Shown in pieces: positions 12,435 through 23,769 of a stretch of DNA of 64,000 nucleotides. The notes under the pieces are model-generated. The model saw only the letters and a list, made by a program, of their open reading frames with translations, made no database searches and was not told where the DNA came from. Where the stretch lies: positions 35,802,066 to 35,866,065 of the forward strand of contig CM036765.1 of assembly GCA_020796225.1 (NCBI GenBank), read 5' to 3'. Numbering within the stretch: the first letter of the stretch is position 1; every line of letters begins with the position of its first letter. The stretch is from Arion vulgaris. Its lineage: Eukaryota; Mollusca; Gastropoda; Stylommatophora; Arionidae. Made by a program: the position numbers and the translations under genes.

Positions 12435-13140
12435 TGTGTTTTATAATTTTTAAAGAAAAACAGTATTTCCCGCAACATTGTCTTAGCATACGAAGTGCCT
12501 GTCACTTTATATTATAGAATCTAGCGTGCAGGAGGTAGGAGGGCCAACTCCTTTCCTCACGTATAGAAAGTTGAGTATGGGAGTGACCCCAAACCCTCTT
12601 GAGACCGAGTCGACAGACAAACGCTTGTGCTAAACGCCAATCCATCAGAAGATGTATATAGTTGTCTCGTTAACTTTACTTAGTTCCATTTCAGACGATC
12701 TTCGATTTTGATATGATAATGAATCAATAAATCACTCAATCAGTTATTACCATAACGGAAAACTTTTTAAAATGTATATTACCTGGAAATAATACAATAA
12801 ATAATTTTCCAAAAAATCACAATTTTGATGTTACTTGATAATTATGCTAGTGAGCCACATGTTACATGCACATACGTTTTTTGATAATGTCTGTGTTATC
12901 CTTTTGTAAATCACATGTTATCATCCATCTTATTTAATATTATCATGTTTGTGTTATAATACTAAAAATCCTAGCGACATGTTAAATCTTCTTGTATGAT
13001 TGAACTGCCTCTAGCAACTGAAAACAAGACCAGACCTGTAACTGTATAACCAAACAATAAAATAATTTAAAATCTGAATGAATGAATTCCTTTTTTAAAA
13101 ATGATTAAAAATAAAATTCCTACAACATTTTTTCGCCCTT
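12435..13140. other. AT-rich spacer, no feature recognised
   Basis: No coding signature, RNA gene or known repeat was recognised in this stretch. Confidence 0.4.
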
Positions 13141-13255
13141 TACAAAGTTACATCAGGGATTCTCGACGGCGCTACAGTGTTCGTGCACTGCCGCTGAGAT
13201 CTTCATGTGTAAGAAAGATATCGGAGTACACATGGTTACTCACCGAAGTGCAATG
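13140..13255 (-). repeat. short dispersed repeat, copy 1
   Basis: In reverse complement it reads atcatcattgcacttcggtg, then a core agatctcagcggcagtgcac and a cgccgtcgagaatcc end. Similar copies in plus orientation lie at 18163-18297 and 60395-60515. It looks like a SINE or a LINE 3' fragment; no promoter boxes were recognised. Confidence 0.6.
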
Positions 13256-14045
13256 ATGATTGTCATATCAATCAAAATAAAAGATAACAAATTAGATATT
13301 TAAAATCTGGAAAATACAGCACAAACACAACTACTGCAGGTTTACAATACAAGTTGGATAGTGGGTCAAGTTTCACAGACCTAGAGAGAAGAATTCGTGA
13401 TACACTTCTCACAACCAGAAAAAGACAAAGCCACTGCCTTCAGATGAAGATCGATCAGTTTTACAAGTTGACTCTGCAAAACAATGGAAATTTATCAATT
13501 TCCGGCTACAGGGTAGTCTTGAAAATGAAAACCTTCTTGTGTCAGGAAGTATTCAGGTAGTGATACTGTACCCAAGACCAAGTTAAATACCGTTTTTTAG
13601 AACGTGCAATGTTGGATGGTAATCTTCAACCAAGGTTTCATTCCATTATCTAACGACATGGCTCTATTGTCCCTCGGGATTGAAAAATGTGTTCTACTAT
13701 TCTTCGCAAGCACTTACATAACTTACTTATTCCGCTCCTCTCCTCGTGGAGCCAGGTTCACATTGTTCGCTACGTTTCCCAGACTATGGCTGTTTTCGTT
13801 ATAACCTCCCGGGATAGCCAAGCACCCTTCAGTTCCTCAAGACAACTTCGTCTCCAGATCTGTTTAGGACTTCCCATTTTCCGTTTAATATTTACATATA
13901 ACTAGATTTCTTACTGATGAGGTGTAACAAACGATCAGCCAATAGTTAATAATGATGTAACGTTATGGAATACTAACAGACATTACAGTCCCAGTTCATT
14001 GTTATTAATTAGAATTTAAGGGATACATTTTCCTTCTCGCTAGCT
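13256..14045. other. spacer with unassigned short frames
   Basis: Short frames at 13354-13560 and 13604-13905 have no recognisable motif and no start or splice context. I see no supported feature. Confidence 0.35.
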
Positions 14046-14395
14046 ATTCCTTTGTTTAATTCAGTAAGCAATGATTCTGTATTCTACTTGTTCCTAGCTT
14101 TTTCCTTCTTTAATTCAGTAAGCAATGATTCTCAATTCTACTTTTCCCTAGCCTTTTCCTTCTTTGATTCAGCAAGTAGTGATTCCCATTTCTACTCTTC
14201 ACTATCTTTTCTATTAATCAGTCAATTAAACCAATCAGCGTAGAAGGCAATGATTCCCATTGCTAATTTGCACTTGCTTTTCCCTTCCTTAATTCAGCAA
14301 GCATTGGTACCCATTTCTACTTTTTTTTCTCTTTTCCCGTCCTTAATTCAGCAAACATTAATTCCCAATTCTATTTTTCTCTAGCTTTTCCCTTG
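14046..14395. repeat. degenerate minisatellite, about 57 bp, about 6 copies
   Basis: Recurring phrase: ttaattcagtaagcaatgat followed by tctcaattctacttttccctagc. Copies are strongly diverged and vary in length. Confidence 0.75.
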
Positions 14396-14589
14396 TGAAC
14401 ATTACCGTGAATTTTGATCGCAATATTGACCTATAGTTTCGAGATGTGATGCAGAAAGTCTGCAGTAACACTCCCATACGAAATAGATCAACCTGACAAC
14501 CATGTTCTGGTGACTTAGAGAGTATGTCATAGGCACAGTAAGTTGATTACAAGTCCTTGATAAAAGAGCCATAGTAACATTTTTCTTAG

Positions 14590-15385
14590 ATACTCATATA
14601 ACTACTCTTTGCAGATGATCAGAGTATAATTTAAAACCCGAACACAAACTTCAACAACACATAAATGCACTGCAAGCGACATGCGAAAAATATGACATGA
14701 AATTAACACCTCCAAAACAGAAGTCATGCAATAAGTAGGTCAACAGGTCAACTAAATATACACGTGAATAATGTAAAAATACAACAGACTCCAGAATTGA
14801 AATATCTCGGGAGTATATTCACAGCAAATGGAAAGATGGACAGAGAAATCGAGACTAGATGCCAGAAGGCAAATGCAGTGACATACCAACTGTCACCACT
14901 TTAAAACATCCAAGCATTAACATGGCAGTCAAACGACAACTGATAAACTGCATATTTATTCCAACTCTCTGCTATCAGTGCCAAACATGGCCCCTGACTA
15001 AGACACAAGAAAGAAAGATTACAACATGTGAAATGAGATGTCTACGAAAAGCTGTCAACGTTACAAGGCGAGATAGAGTGAGAAACGAGAATATCAGAAG
15101 TATCGTTGGTACTATACCATGCATACAGTACATCAAGAAGCAAAGAATCAAGTGGTTCAGCCATCTAATCAGAATGGAACCACATTTACTACCATCACGT
15201 GCCTATAATAATCGACGCTCAGGGCGCAGAGCACGAGGCAGGCCAAGAACACGATGGATAGATAACATCTCATGCGAAAGCATGGACTGACAACGTCAAG
15301 CGCAACACACCTGGCACAAGATAGAAACTAACTTTTCCCACGGTGCTTCACGGCAAATGTGGTTAAGATAAGATAAGATAAGACT
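14590..15385 (+). mobile_element. LINE family A, ORF2 C-terminal half
   Basis: Begins near a FADD-box remnant (LFADDQS, about 14611), then KYLGSIFTANGKMDREIE. An open segment follows with CYQCQTWPLTKTQERKI, EMRCLRKAVNVTRRDRVRNE, KWFSHLIRMEP and RARGRPRTRWIDNI. This is the standard reverse transcriptase-to-C-terminus order of this LINE group. The copy ends in (aagat)n-like aagataagataagataag at about 15365. Broken by stops and shifts, so not active. Confidence 0.85.
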
Positions 15386-15514
15386 CATTTAACAAACGAC
15401 TTAGCAGACTAACAATAATAGTCTGACGGTACAGTTGTGTAGATGTGGATGGCTCTAATCAAGAGTATATACTGTCAAATAATATCTTCCATTTCTTTCC
15501 TACATTCTTCCGAT

Positions 15515-15625
15515 TTTTTGCCGCCAGAGTGGTTACCTGGGTCCAAATTAGGGTGTAAAGAATAGAACCACTGTTACTTACTACGTAAGTCGTAAGTGGC
15601 GAATAAGGTGGTTGGGCGTGGACCC
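15515..15625 (-). repeat. dispersed repeat with GTGGTTCTATTC core, fragment
   Basis: Reverse complement contains cagtggttctattct and ggtaaccactctggcgg, matching the end of the longer copy at 29690-30175 (+). A further relative lies at 63430-63560 (-). Family not named. Confidence 0.55.
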
Positions 15626-15879
15626 CTACCACATACCGTAAAAACACTAGATGGCTACAAAACGGAGAGCGAACCGAGTAAACGCTGGCTGAAACTAGAC
15701 ACATCGCCGAAGGATAAGCACCAGAGCTCCAAATGGTGCTGAAGATGTGACGTAAAACACACTAATGCTATAGAATGCAGTAGAATTTATGGGGAGATCT
15801 GGTGGTACATCGGTCTGGGCGGATCGCGGAGAGAGAGATCATTTGCAATTAATATCAATCAGAGAAGAGGAAAACCGAA

Positions 15880-16145
15880 AACATTCTAGAAGACCTGCAT
15901 ATCGAGAAGCATTCGCTCCTAAATAACAGTAAAAGAAAGAGTGGTAAAGGACGACATGGTTTCTGGAGTAAGAGTCAGGGGACGACAAAGACGTCGGTGG
16001 CAGCAAGACATCAAAGAAACCATAAATATGACGTTGGAAAAAGCGACAAGTTATGATGAAAGCGACGTTCTGCAATGGACTTGCTACTAATTCAATAAAC
16101 AGAGAACAACAATATTTGGTATCTGTAGTTGGCTGACCCAAACCC
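15880..16145 (+). mobile_element. LINE 3' fragment (LEDLHIEKH family)
   Basis: Frame-shifted codons give LEDLHIEKHSLLNN, then VRGRQRRRWQQDIKETINMT and LEKATSYDESDVLQW, a LINE C-terminus. The related copy at 55190-55600 reads LFEDLHTEEYLLINK. Confidence 0.65.
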
Positions 16146-16209
16146 ACTTTATCGAAATCTGCTCAGACTAATCTGCTGATCAGTTTCAATTGCATGTGTT
16201 AAAGATTAT

Positions 16210-16790
16210 ATAAGGGATAATTTTTTCAGCAAACGGAAGAATAACTAATGAAATCCAACACAGATGCAACAAAGAAATTAAAATGATAGGACAAATGGCG
16301 TCACTTTTAAAATGCAAACATGTCACCATGAACACAAAAAGAGCAATGTTCAACACAATATTTCTGCCCACATTATGCTATCAGTGCCAAACCTGGACGG
16401 TGACATCAAATGATAGAAGAAAACTAGTCTCGACAGAGATGAAGTGTCTACGCAGAATGCTGGGTGTAACAAGAAGAGACCGATTGAGAAATGACAATAT
16501 CAGGAAACAAATAGGTACATCATTAGTACTAGACTTTATCAAGGAACAACAAATTAAATGGTTCGGCCACATAAGCAGATTACCAACAGACAGTGCACCT
16601 TAAAGAGCAATGTTGCTCCGAAACAATGGATACAAAGCAAAGGGCTTACCACGCAAAAGCTGAACCTCAGAGATAACAAAGGCGACGAAAGACACTATTT
16701 ATGAAGCGCACGCAAGGGCTCGTTCTAGAAATCTTCCTTATCCTGACACTGTGAGGCAAAACGGGATTGAGAAAGAAAAAAGATTATTGA
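16210..16790 (+). mobile_element. LINE family B, ORF2 C-terminal part
   Basis: An open run from about 16283 encodes CKHVTMNTKRAMFNTIFLPT, CYQCQTWTVTSNDRRKL, TEMKCLRRMLGVTRRDRLRN and QQIKWFGHISRLPTDSAP. After a stop it continues with RAMLLRNNGYKAKGLPRKS and RNLPYPDTVRQNG. This copy shows the undisturbed order of the segment that is amplified as the 73-bp array at 42961-46925. Confidence 0.85.
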
Positions 16791-17039
16791 CATTGATTTG
16801 TTCTGGCAGTTCGCTTGGTATTAGTGGTTTCTATATGATATTTCTGCTCGTGTGCAAGTCCTACTTACAATGATTGATTCTAAATTACTTTAAACACTGT
16901 TAGATTTGTCATCATTTCGTATCCTAACAACAGAGTTGCATAGCAACCAACTGGCTTTACTTTAATAAGTTATAAGATCAACATAATTGATGACAGAACT
17001 ATGGAGATGTTTGATCACATATGTCTGCTGTTATATAAT

Positions 17040-18005
17040 GGATGATGGGTCATGATGATAATGTTAGTTAACAATGATGACGGTGATGATGGAGATGATG
17101 ATAATGTATTTCAATGATGACGGTATGATGGAGATGATAGTATGTTCAATGACGGTGGAGGATGAGATAATGGTTAACAATGATGACGGTGATGATGGAG
17201 ATGATGATAATGTTATGTTAACAATGATGACGTGATGATGGAGATGATGATAATGTTATGTTAACAATGATGACGGTGATGATGGGAGATGATGATAATG
17301 TTATGTTAACAATGATGACGGTGATGATGGGAGATGATGATAATGCTATGTTAACAATGATGAGGTGATGATGGAGATGATGATAATGTTACTGTTAACA
17401 ATGTGAGGTGATGATGGAGATGATGTAATGTTATGTAACAATGATGACGGTGATGATGAGATGATGAAATGTTTGTTACAAGATACGGTGATGATGAGAT
17501 GATGATAATGTTATGTTAACAATGATGACGGTGATGATGAAATGTTATGTTAACAATGATGACTGATGATGATAATGTTAGTTAAATGATGAGGTGATGG
17601 GTCATGATGATAATGTTATATTAACAATGATGACAGTGATGATGGGAGATGATGATAATGTTATGTTAACAATGATGACGGTGATGATGGGAGATGATGA
17701 TAATGTTATGTTAACAATGATGACGGTGATGATGATATGTTATGACAATGATGAGTGATGATGATAATGTTATGTTAACAATGATGACAGTGATGATGGG
17801 TCATGATGATATTGTTATATTAACAATGATGACGGTGATGATGGGAGATGATGATAATGTTATGTTAACAATGATGACGGTGATGATGGGAGATGATGAT
17901 AATGTTATGTTAACAATGATGACGGTGATGATGATAATGTTATGTTAACAATGATGACGGTGATGATGATAATGTTATGTTAACAATGATGACGGTGATG
18001 TTGTT
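17040..18005. repeat. ATG-rich minisatellite, about 45-bp unit, about 20 copies
   Basis: Unit approximately aacaatgatgacggtgatga, then tgggagatgatgataatg, then ttatgtt. Many indel variants in the left half, cleaner units on the right. Met/Asp-rich frames across it are artefacts. Confidence 0.92.
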
Positions 18006-18162
18006 GATGGGGTTGCCGATGATGCAGGAAATATATGCCAACATTTGTAGACTAACAACAAAAAAGGGACACCTTGTACTGGAAAGAATTCCCATCCAGC
18101 TCTTGAAAAATGAATTTAATGTCCTACATGAAACATTGATGTTTGAATTATCGTGTTGATTG

Positions 18163-18297
18163 ATTGATTGATAGAACCATCATCATTTCACTTCGATGAG
18201 TAACAAGGTGTGATCTGATTCTTTCTTGCTTAGAAAGAGCTCAGCAGCAGTGCACGAACCCCATAGCATCGGCGAGAACCCAGGACGTAATTTAGAA
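18163..18297 (+). repeat. short dispersed repeat, copy 2, preceded by (TGAT)n
   Basis: Contains cacttcgatgagtaac, then agctcagcagcagtgcacga and cggcgagaac, matching 60395-60515 and the reverse of 13140-13255. A (TGAT)4 run stands at its left edge, as a retroposon tail would. Confidence 0.6.
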
Positions 18298-18596
18298 GAC
18301 GGTGAAAATATTTTTGGTGGATTTTAATTTGTTCATCTTTCTGATGAATTTTGCCAGGGCAGCGGCTTTCCAGCCTGCTCTTCTCGATTTTGAACTTCCA
18401 ATGGTTTTTTACGTGCTCAACTTGAACATGGGACCTACGTTTTATCGTGCATCTTTGATAGGACTAGGCACTCGAACTCACCTACACTGAGATCAGGGAT
18501 CTCTGGAAAATAACCCGATGACTTCACGAGGGAGCGAATCCAGTACCTTTGGAACCAGAGGTGAGCACCTAACCTTTAACAAAGTCAACGCAATGT

Positions 18597-18655
18597 GTAT
18601 TTGTACATTCAGATGTGTACATTCAGATGTGTACATTCAGATGTGTACATTCAAG
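18597..18655. repeat. 14-bp tandem repeat, about 4 copies
   Basis: Unit tgtacattcagatg. Confidence 0.85.
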
Positions 18656-18724
18656 AGAATGCAATCTCAATTTCGGAAAATCATCATCAAAACATTTGTC
18701 TGAGAAGAACATTGTTAACCCTAA

Positions 18725-18879
18725 CAGTCCTCGAAATATTCTCTCTATCTCTCAAATTCCAGACGGCACGCCTCTGCAGCCATCATACTCAAATCATCAG
18801 TCACATCCTGAATTCACCTTCTCCGTGTCTTTCTCTTTTCCTCTTTGCTGGGATGCCTCCTTCCATAATGGGCTTCTTT
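18725..18879 (-). mobile_element. LINE 3' end fragment
   Basis: Minus-strand codons resemble the [23 protein letters not shown] tail also present at 62605-62810 (-). Abuts the SINE at 18891. Confidence 0.55.
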
Positions 18880-18890
18880 AACCCTCATAT

Positions 18891-19099
18891 TTTATTTTTT
18901 TTCCGATCCAGAAGCACTTGAGCTTTTCAGCTCTTTGGCTCGTGCCATGGACACCGTAACCCTTCGGTTCGGTGCCACGAACACCGTAAATCTGGGGAAT
19001 CTGTGGCTTTTTCTGCCATCCCGCGGAATTGAACCCGCACACACAGAGGGATAGTCACCCGTAGTCCAACGCGCTACGAACACGCTGGGCAGACGGGCA
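18891..19099 (-). mobile_element. tRNA-derived SINE, type 2, full minus-strand copy
   Basis: Matches 12028-12235 in reverse, including the box-B complement (ggaattgaacccgc) and the tail (ttttttttccgatcc). The direct repeat AACCCTCATAT at 18880-18890 and 19100-19110 delimits it. Confidence 0.9.
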
Positions 19100-19110
19100 A
19101 ACCCTCATAT

Positions 19111-19518
19111 AAGATCAAACGATAAAAGAAAAATAGTCCGGACAAAGGATGAAATGTATATGCAGAATGCTGCTGGGAGTATCAAGAAAAGACCAGTTTA
19201 GAAAAGAAGACATCGTGAAATTGGTGGGTATATGTGGATATTGGGAAATAGACATCAATACTGAGCAACCAAATAAATTAAATGAAATGGTTTGATCACA
19301 TAAGCAGATTATCAACAGACGGTATGCTCCAATGAGAAATGCTTCCCTAATAGAGTGGATACAACGCGTAAGGTCGTCCACGCAGAAGGTTGACCACAGA
19401 AATAAAAGAAGCAGTGAAAAACACTATTTATGAAACGCACACAAAAGCCCGTTATACTCGTATAAATCTTCGTATCCTGACACTGTGAGAGAAACACAAG
19501 ATTAGTGAAAAGAAGAAA
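19111..19518 (+). mobile_element. LINE family B 3' fragment
   Basis: Same order as 16390-16790: a ND-KRKIV segment, a MEMYMQNA relic of MKCLRRM, the KWFGHISRLSTD relic, and the end ...YPDTVRETQD. Many shifts. Confidence 0.7.
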
Positions 19519-19533
19519 CATATTTGACTAGAG

Positions 19534-19963
19534 CATAGATTCCCAAACATTTTCAGCCCACCGCCCACTTTGTACAACATAAACTATGTAAAGCACCCTC
19601 CACATTATAACATTTTGTCAAGCCCCCTCCCCCACATATATATATACAAGCTCTATTTTATCTTTGACAGCGAAAATTGATATATATTTCTGTCATACAT
19701 GGTCAGTTTTCAAATGATTATATGCATAAAATAGAAAATCGAAGAAGAAATGGATCGTGTAAGATGAGCATAAGATGAATTTAAATGATTCAAATTGTAA
19801 ATGATTATTCAATCGCAAAATCACAAAAATAATTTATTTTAAAATATATATTATTAATTTTTTCTTTAAGAAGCCACCGACCTCTAATCGCCTGAACACC
19901 ACCAATTCTTCTGAACCCCTATCGCCCCCTAGAACGCTTCAGCGCCCACTTTGAGAAACGCTG
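19534..19963. mobile_element. non-autonomous hAT-like MITE, second copy
   Basis: Homologous to 2264-2691 (ttcccaaacattttcagccc at the left, cgcccactttgagaaacgctg at the right). The 8-bp repeat GACTAGAG at 19526-19533 and 19964-19971 delimits it. Confidence 0.75.
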
Positions 19964-20399
19964 GACTAGAGCATTGTCGTCATGTCAGACGTAAGCAGAA
20001 AGCAGGTGGTGGTAAGTTTAATAATGTTAGCAATATAAATCCTATTAGAATCATATACACATAAATCAAGATATAGCTGTACGCTTGAATTTACATTAAA
20101 TGTTCTATAATGAATCATGCTCAATATTTTGTCAACAGCTGTTCATTACATACAGTGCTATCATCTACATATCTGTTACATGTACTAATTATTTAGTTGT
20201 TTTGTACGAAGAAAGAAGTGGGATGAGAGTTATTTAATTTTTACAGAATAAAAATAAAAAATAAATTACTTTTGTTTAAAAAAAGTTTATTTAACACATT
20301 ATGTCAAGTAACATGATGGTTTAATCCCACTGCTCTATATATATATAAATATAGCAGAGAAATAGAGACGGAGTGTAATCCATGATAAGAGATACCCAT

Positions 20400-20890
20400 T
20401 ATATTTGAAACTAGCCAAGATACAGAAGCTGAAGATTTGCAGATTCCTTTCTTCATCCCTTCTTTTCACTTTCTCTCCCTATTATGTTTGATGTGTGTCT
20501 TGATCATTTGTTGTCATGAGAATTGTGTCATCAACGTATCTTAGATTGTTCATATTTTGTCTGCCAACTGTTATTTCTGTATTTTCTTCTGTATGACACA
20601 TAGCGTTTTCAAGTTATAGACTGAACAGGTCTAGTGAGAGTACGCATCCATGTCTTACTTCCAATTATATCTTCTGATAGATTCCACTATTATTCTCGTA
20701 TAGCCGTGCTTTGTTGACAGTACATATTCTTGATTAGTCTCATATCTCTTCAGTAATATGTAGACTTTCTTGCATGCAAATTGTTTCTCCATGTTTCACT
20801 TTATCAAAAGTTTTCGAGTAGTCTATGAAACATAAGTATAAGTCCAACTTCTTTTCTATCTTTTAGACGTTTCATGTTCGAATATTTAAG
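20400..20890 (-). mobile_element. LINE reverse-transcriptase fragment
   Basis: Minus-strand codons give LCFIDYSKTFDKVKHGE (RT domain A), VRHGCVLSLDLFSL (domain B) and NNLRYVDDTILM (domain C, YVDD box). Shifts and stops separate them, so the copy is dead. Confidence 0.8.
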
Positions 20891-21074
20891 AGTCGTTTTA
20901 TATTGTTGTTGTTTGTTGATCTGGTTTAATTCCGTTGTGTTGAGATATCAATTTCAAGTGCAACAGTAGTTTCCATCTTGCTTTCCGACGGACAGTAATT
21001 ATATTAGACGGGGATTAATGGAACAAACAATACGTACATTTTAAACAAGCAGAGGAACCCGTTTTCTTACCAAG

Positions 21075-21165
21075 ATGTATATAGGTAAATATGGAACTGT
21101 ATTTTTCGTTGGCTTACAGCACACAGTCGCTGATGTGGTCAATATCCCGGCGGCAATCTTTACTT
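21075..21165 (-). mobile_element. SINE type 1, 3' fragment
   Basis: Reverse of the 3' half of the element at 780-1054 (ctgtatttttcgttgg, gctgatgtggtcaatatc). The tRNA-like head is missing. Confidence 0.7.
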
Positions 21166-21640
21166 CCTTCTTCTTCTTCATTTGTCGTCACACTGCTACC
21201 GGGTTGTTGCACAGTGTCGTCACACTGCTACCGGGTTGTTGCCCAGTGTCGTGGTTTTCTGTTTTTGTCATACGCAATTCAGGTGGCTTGGGTGATTGTT
21301 ATTTTTGCTATTTGACAGGATTCGGCTATGTCATCTAACCATCTTTTTCGTGGTCTTCCTCTAGCCTTCTTACCTGATGTTCTATTGTAGAAGACTGTAT
21401 ACTGTGGAGTTTGGATGCATTCTTATTAAGTGACCAAACAACTTCACTCTTTGTTTCTCAATGTAATTCAAACAAGGTTCTGTGCCAACTTTCTTTCGTA
21501 TGCTGATGTTGGTGACTGTCTTTTCTGGTGTTTGTAACTTTTCGCAGGCACCGCATTTCACATGTAGTTATTTTTCGTGACTACACTTTGCTCAATGTCC
21601 ATGTTTGGCTCCGGTAACACAAAGTAGGTATTAAAATGCT
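21166..21640 (-). mobile_element. LINE family A 3' part, minus strand
   Basis: Minus-strand codons: KCGACEKLQTPEKTVTNISI, TEPCLNYIEKQRVKLFGHL, IRMHPNSTVYS, then a 3' end with accacgacactggg and gacgacaaa. A 36-bp stretch around cgtcacactgctaccgggtt occurs twice (about 21184-21243), a two-unit tandem. Confidence 0.75.
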
Positions 21641-21837
21641 GTTGATGATCTGTTACGTAGCTATCTGTGAAATTTTGGGTGCCTTAACAATGGGGCTAGC
21701 TGGTAGGTTACAGTATTTGCTTTTTGCTCTCTAGCCTCTATCTACCTAGTCTTCTGTCTTCTGTGAAAATTCAGAAAACAATTACACAGATAAATCTTAT
21801 ACCAAGTTTGACTGATACGAAATAAAGCTAATTCTTT

Positions 21838-21995
21838 CGTTGTTGTTTGTTATTTGTTTGCGATCGTTTGCTCCTATCAACTAACCTAACCACTCTTTGT
21901 GATATGTATGTGTGGTTTGCGTCGAGAACGTGAGTACGTTGTTTTCCATTGACCCTGTGTCATGCAGGACAGGCATATCCAAATTTCGACCAAGC
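21838..21995. repeat. dispersed repeat pair, copy 1
   Basis: Shares ordered blocks with 35890-36035: ttgttcg/ctcctaccaac, ctttgtgat-gtatg, gagaacgtga and gtcat-aggacagg-catc. No coding or RNA signature recognised. Confidence 0.5.
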
Positions 21996-22084
21996 TATTA
22001 CATCTCAAATGCTGTCATTTTATTTTATAACTGTCTAATCACTATCCACGTCTGACTTTCCCTCTCTCTCTCTCGCATGTGACG

Positions 22085-23150
22085 TCTTTGGCGCTTAAAG
22101 CAACAACAAATAAACACCTTTCATCTCTATTCTTGACCGTTCTTTGTATATTGTTCCAACTGTAACTCATTTCTTTCAGTTCTTGTTCTACTATACTCCT
22201 CCAGATCGCTTTGTATATTGTTCCAACTGTAACTCATTTCTTTCAGTTCTTGTTCTACTATACTCCTCCAGATCGCTTTGTATATTGTTCCAACTGTAAC
22301 TCATTTCTTTCAGTTCTTGTTCTACTATACTCCTCCAGATCGCTTTGTATATTGTTCCAACTGTAACTCATTTCTTTCAGTTCTTGTTCTACTATACTCC
22401 TCCAGATCGCTTTGTATATTGTTCAACTGTAACTCATTTTCTCAGTTCTTGTTCTCATATCTCCTCCAGATCTTTGTATATTGTTCCAACTGTAACTCAT
22501 TTCTTTCAGTTCTTGTTCTACTATACTCCTCCAGATCGCTTTGTATATTGTTCCAACTGTAACTCATTTCTTTCAGTTCTTGTTCTACTATACTCCTCCA
22601 GATCGCTTTGTATATTGTTCCAACTGTAACTCATTTCTTTCAGTTATTGTTCTACTATACTCCTCCAGATCGCTTTGTATATTGTTCCAACTGTAACTCA
22701 TTTCTTTCAGTTCTTGTTCTACTATACTCCTCCAGATCGCTTTGTATATTGTTCCAACTGTAACTCATTTCTTTCAGTTCTTGTTCTACTATACTCCTCC
22801 AGATCGTTTTGTATATTGTTCCAACTGTAACTCATTTCTTTCAGTTCTTGTTCTACTATACTCCTCCAGATCGCTTTGTATATTGTTCCAACTGTAACTC
22901 ATTTCTTTCAGTTCTTGTTCTACTATACTCCTCCAGATCGCTTTGTATATTGTTCCAACTGTAACTCATTTCTTTCAGTTCTTGTTCTACTATACTCCTC
23001 CAGATCGTTTTGAGTCTTCCACGTTTCCGTTTACCCTCTGGTGTCTATCTCAGTGCAATTTTCGTGCAAGAGTTAGTCTCCATGCGCATTACATATCCGA
23101 TCCATTTCTAGTTCCCCTTAATCCCTGTTTCGATGCAATAGAACAATAAT
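22085..23150 (-). mobile_element. LINE 3' end hosting the 67-bp array
   Basis: On the minus strand the right flank (23150 to 23009) reads KWIGYVMRMETNSCTKIALR, then TPEGKRKRGRLKTIWRSIV. The left flank (22142 to 22085) reads TVKNRDERCLFVVALSAKDV, the expected end of the same ORF. Between them the segment EQELKEMSYSWNNIQ is present as about 13 tandem nucleotide copies. Confidence 0.8.
22143..23009. repeat. 67-bp tandem array inside a LINE, about 13 copies
   Basis: Unit ctttgtatattgttccaact, gtaactcatttctttcagtt, cttgttctactatactcctc, cagatcg (67 bp). Copies are nearly identical except one degraded unit near 22415-22475. Because 67 is not a multiple of three the LINE frame is lost in each successive unit. 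Confidence 0.97.
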
Positions 23151-23562
23151 AAACAAATGGCTAGCATCTGGGACAAATGTAACTTTTTTTCTCACATTTC
23201 ATTGTTCGGTTATTTATATATTTGTCATATTGTTGAATCCAGTTTTACATATTTCTGTTCCTGATTAAAGTTACACATTATTCATTATATGCCTTTGTAA
23301 CGCAGAGATAATGAAAAATGTTTTCTTCTTCCAGTTTCTTTCAATTTATTCTTTTGTATAATTTGACTTCTTACTTGTTTTACTTATTATTATAATTTCT
23401 ACTTCTAGTAATATTTTATCTACACTCGCCACTTCTGCTGTTTACTTTTTATGTATGTTTACAGTTTAATTAACAACGTTTTACAACTCTATGTATTTAA
23501 ATTACTGAGATTCTCCGGGATAAGAAATACAACCACTACCTTATTATCATCAACTTCTCAAA

Positions 23563-23650
23563 ATGTCAAATCCTCACAAGTGTACAGTATTTGGATTAGT
23601 GTTGGTCAGCATCTTAATTAGTGCATTTTCGTGGGCTGATAATTTCATTG
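23563..23650 (+). CDS. signal-peptide exon of FReD copy 2 (intact exon of a pseudogene)
   Basis: ATG at 23563 opens 29 codons: MSNPHKC, hydrophobic TVFGLVLVSILISAF, then SWADNFI. The exon ends in phase 1 at a GTAATT donor (23651). Length, hydrophobic profile and phase match the first exons of copies 1 and 3, and it lies on the same strand 4.2 kb before the FReD exon at 27822. Intron 1 (23651-27821) is almost wholly filled with LINE copies. No defect is visible in this exon. Confidence 0.75.
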
Positions 23651-23769
23651 GTAATTACAATTATATTTAATAAATATGATATTTTTAAAATGTAATACTG
23701 TTATTATTGTGATATATCACTTGATAACTAATACATGGATATTTTACTTTTCGTATTTACTTTTCATGA

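Noticed and set aside
17742..18159. Met/Asp-rich frames
   Set aside because: They come from the ATG-rich minisatellite; the right part runs into unique DNA without a motif.
18302..18540. Possible tRNA-like or SINE remnant after the short dispersed repeat
   Set aside because: Phrases such as gcgaatccagtacctttgg hint at a reversed tRNA-like head, but no box pair at proper spacing could be confirmed.
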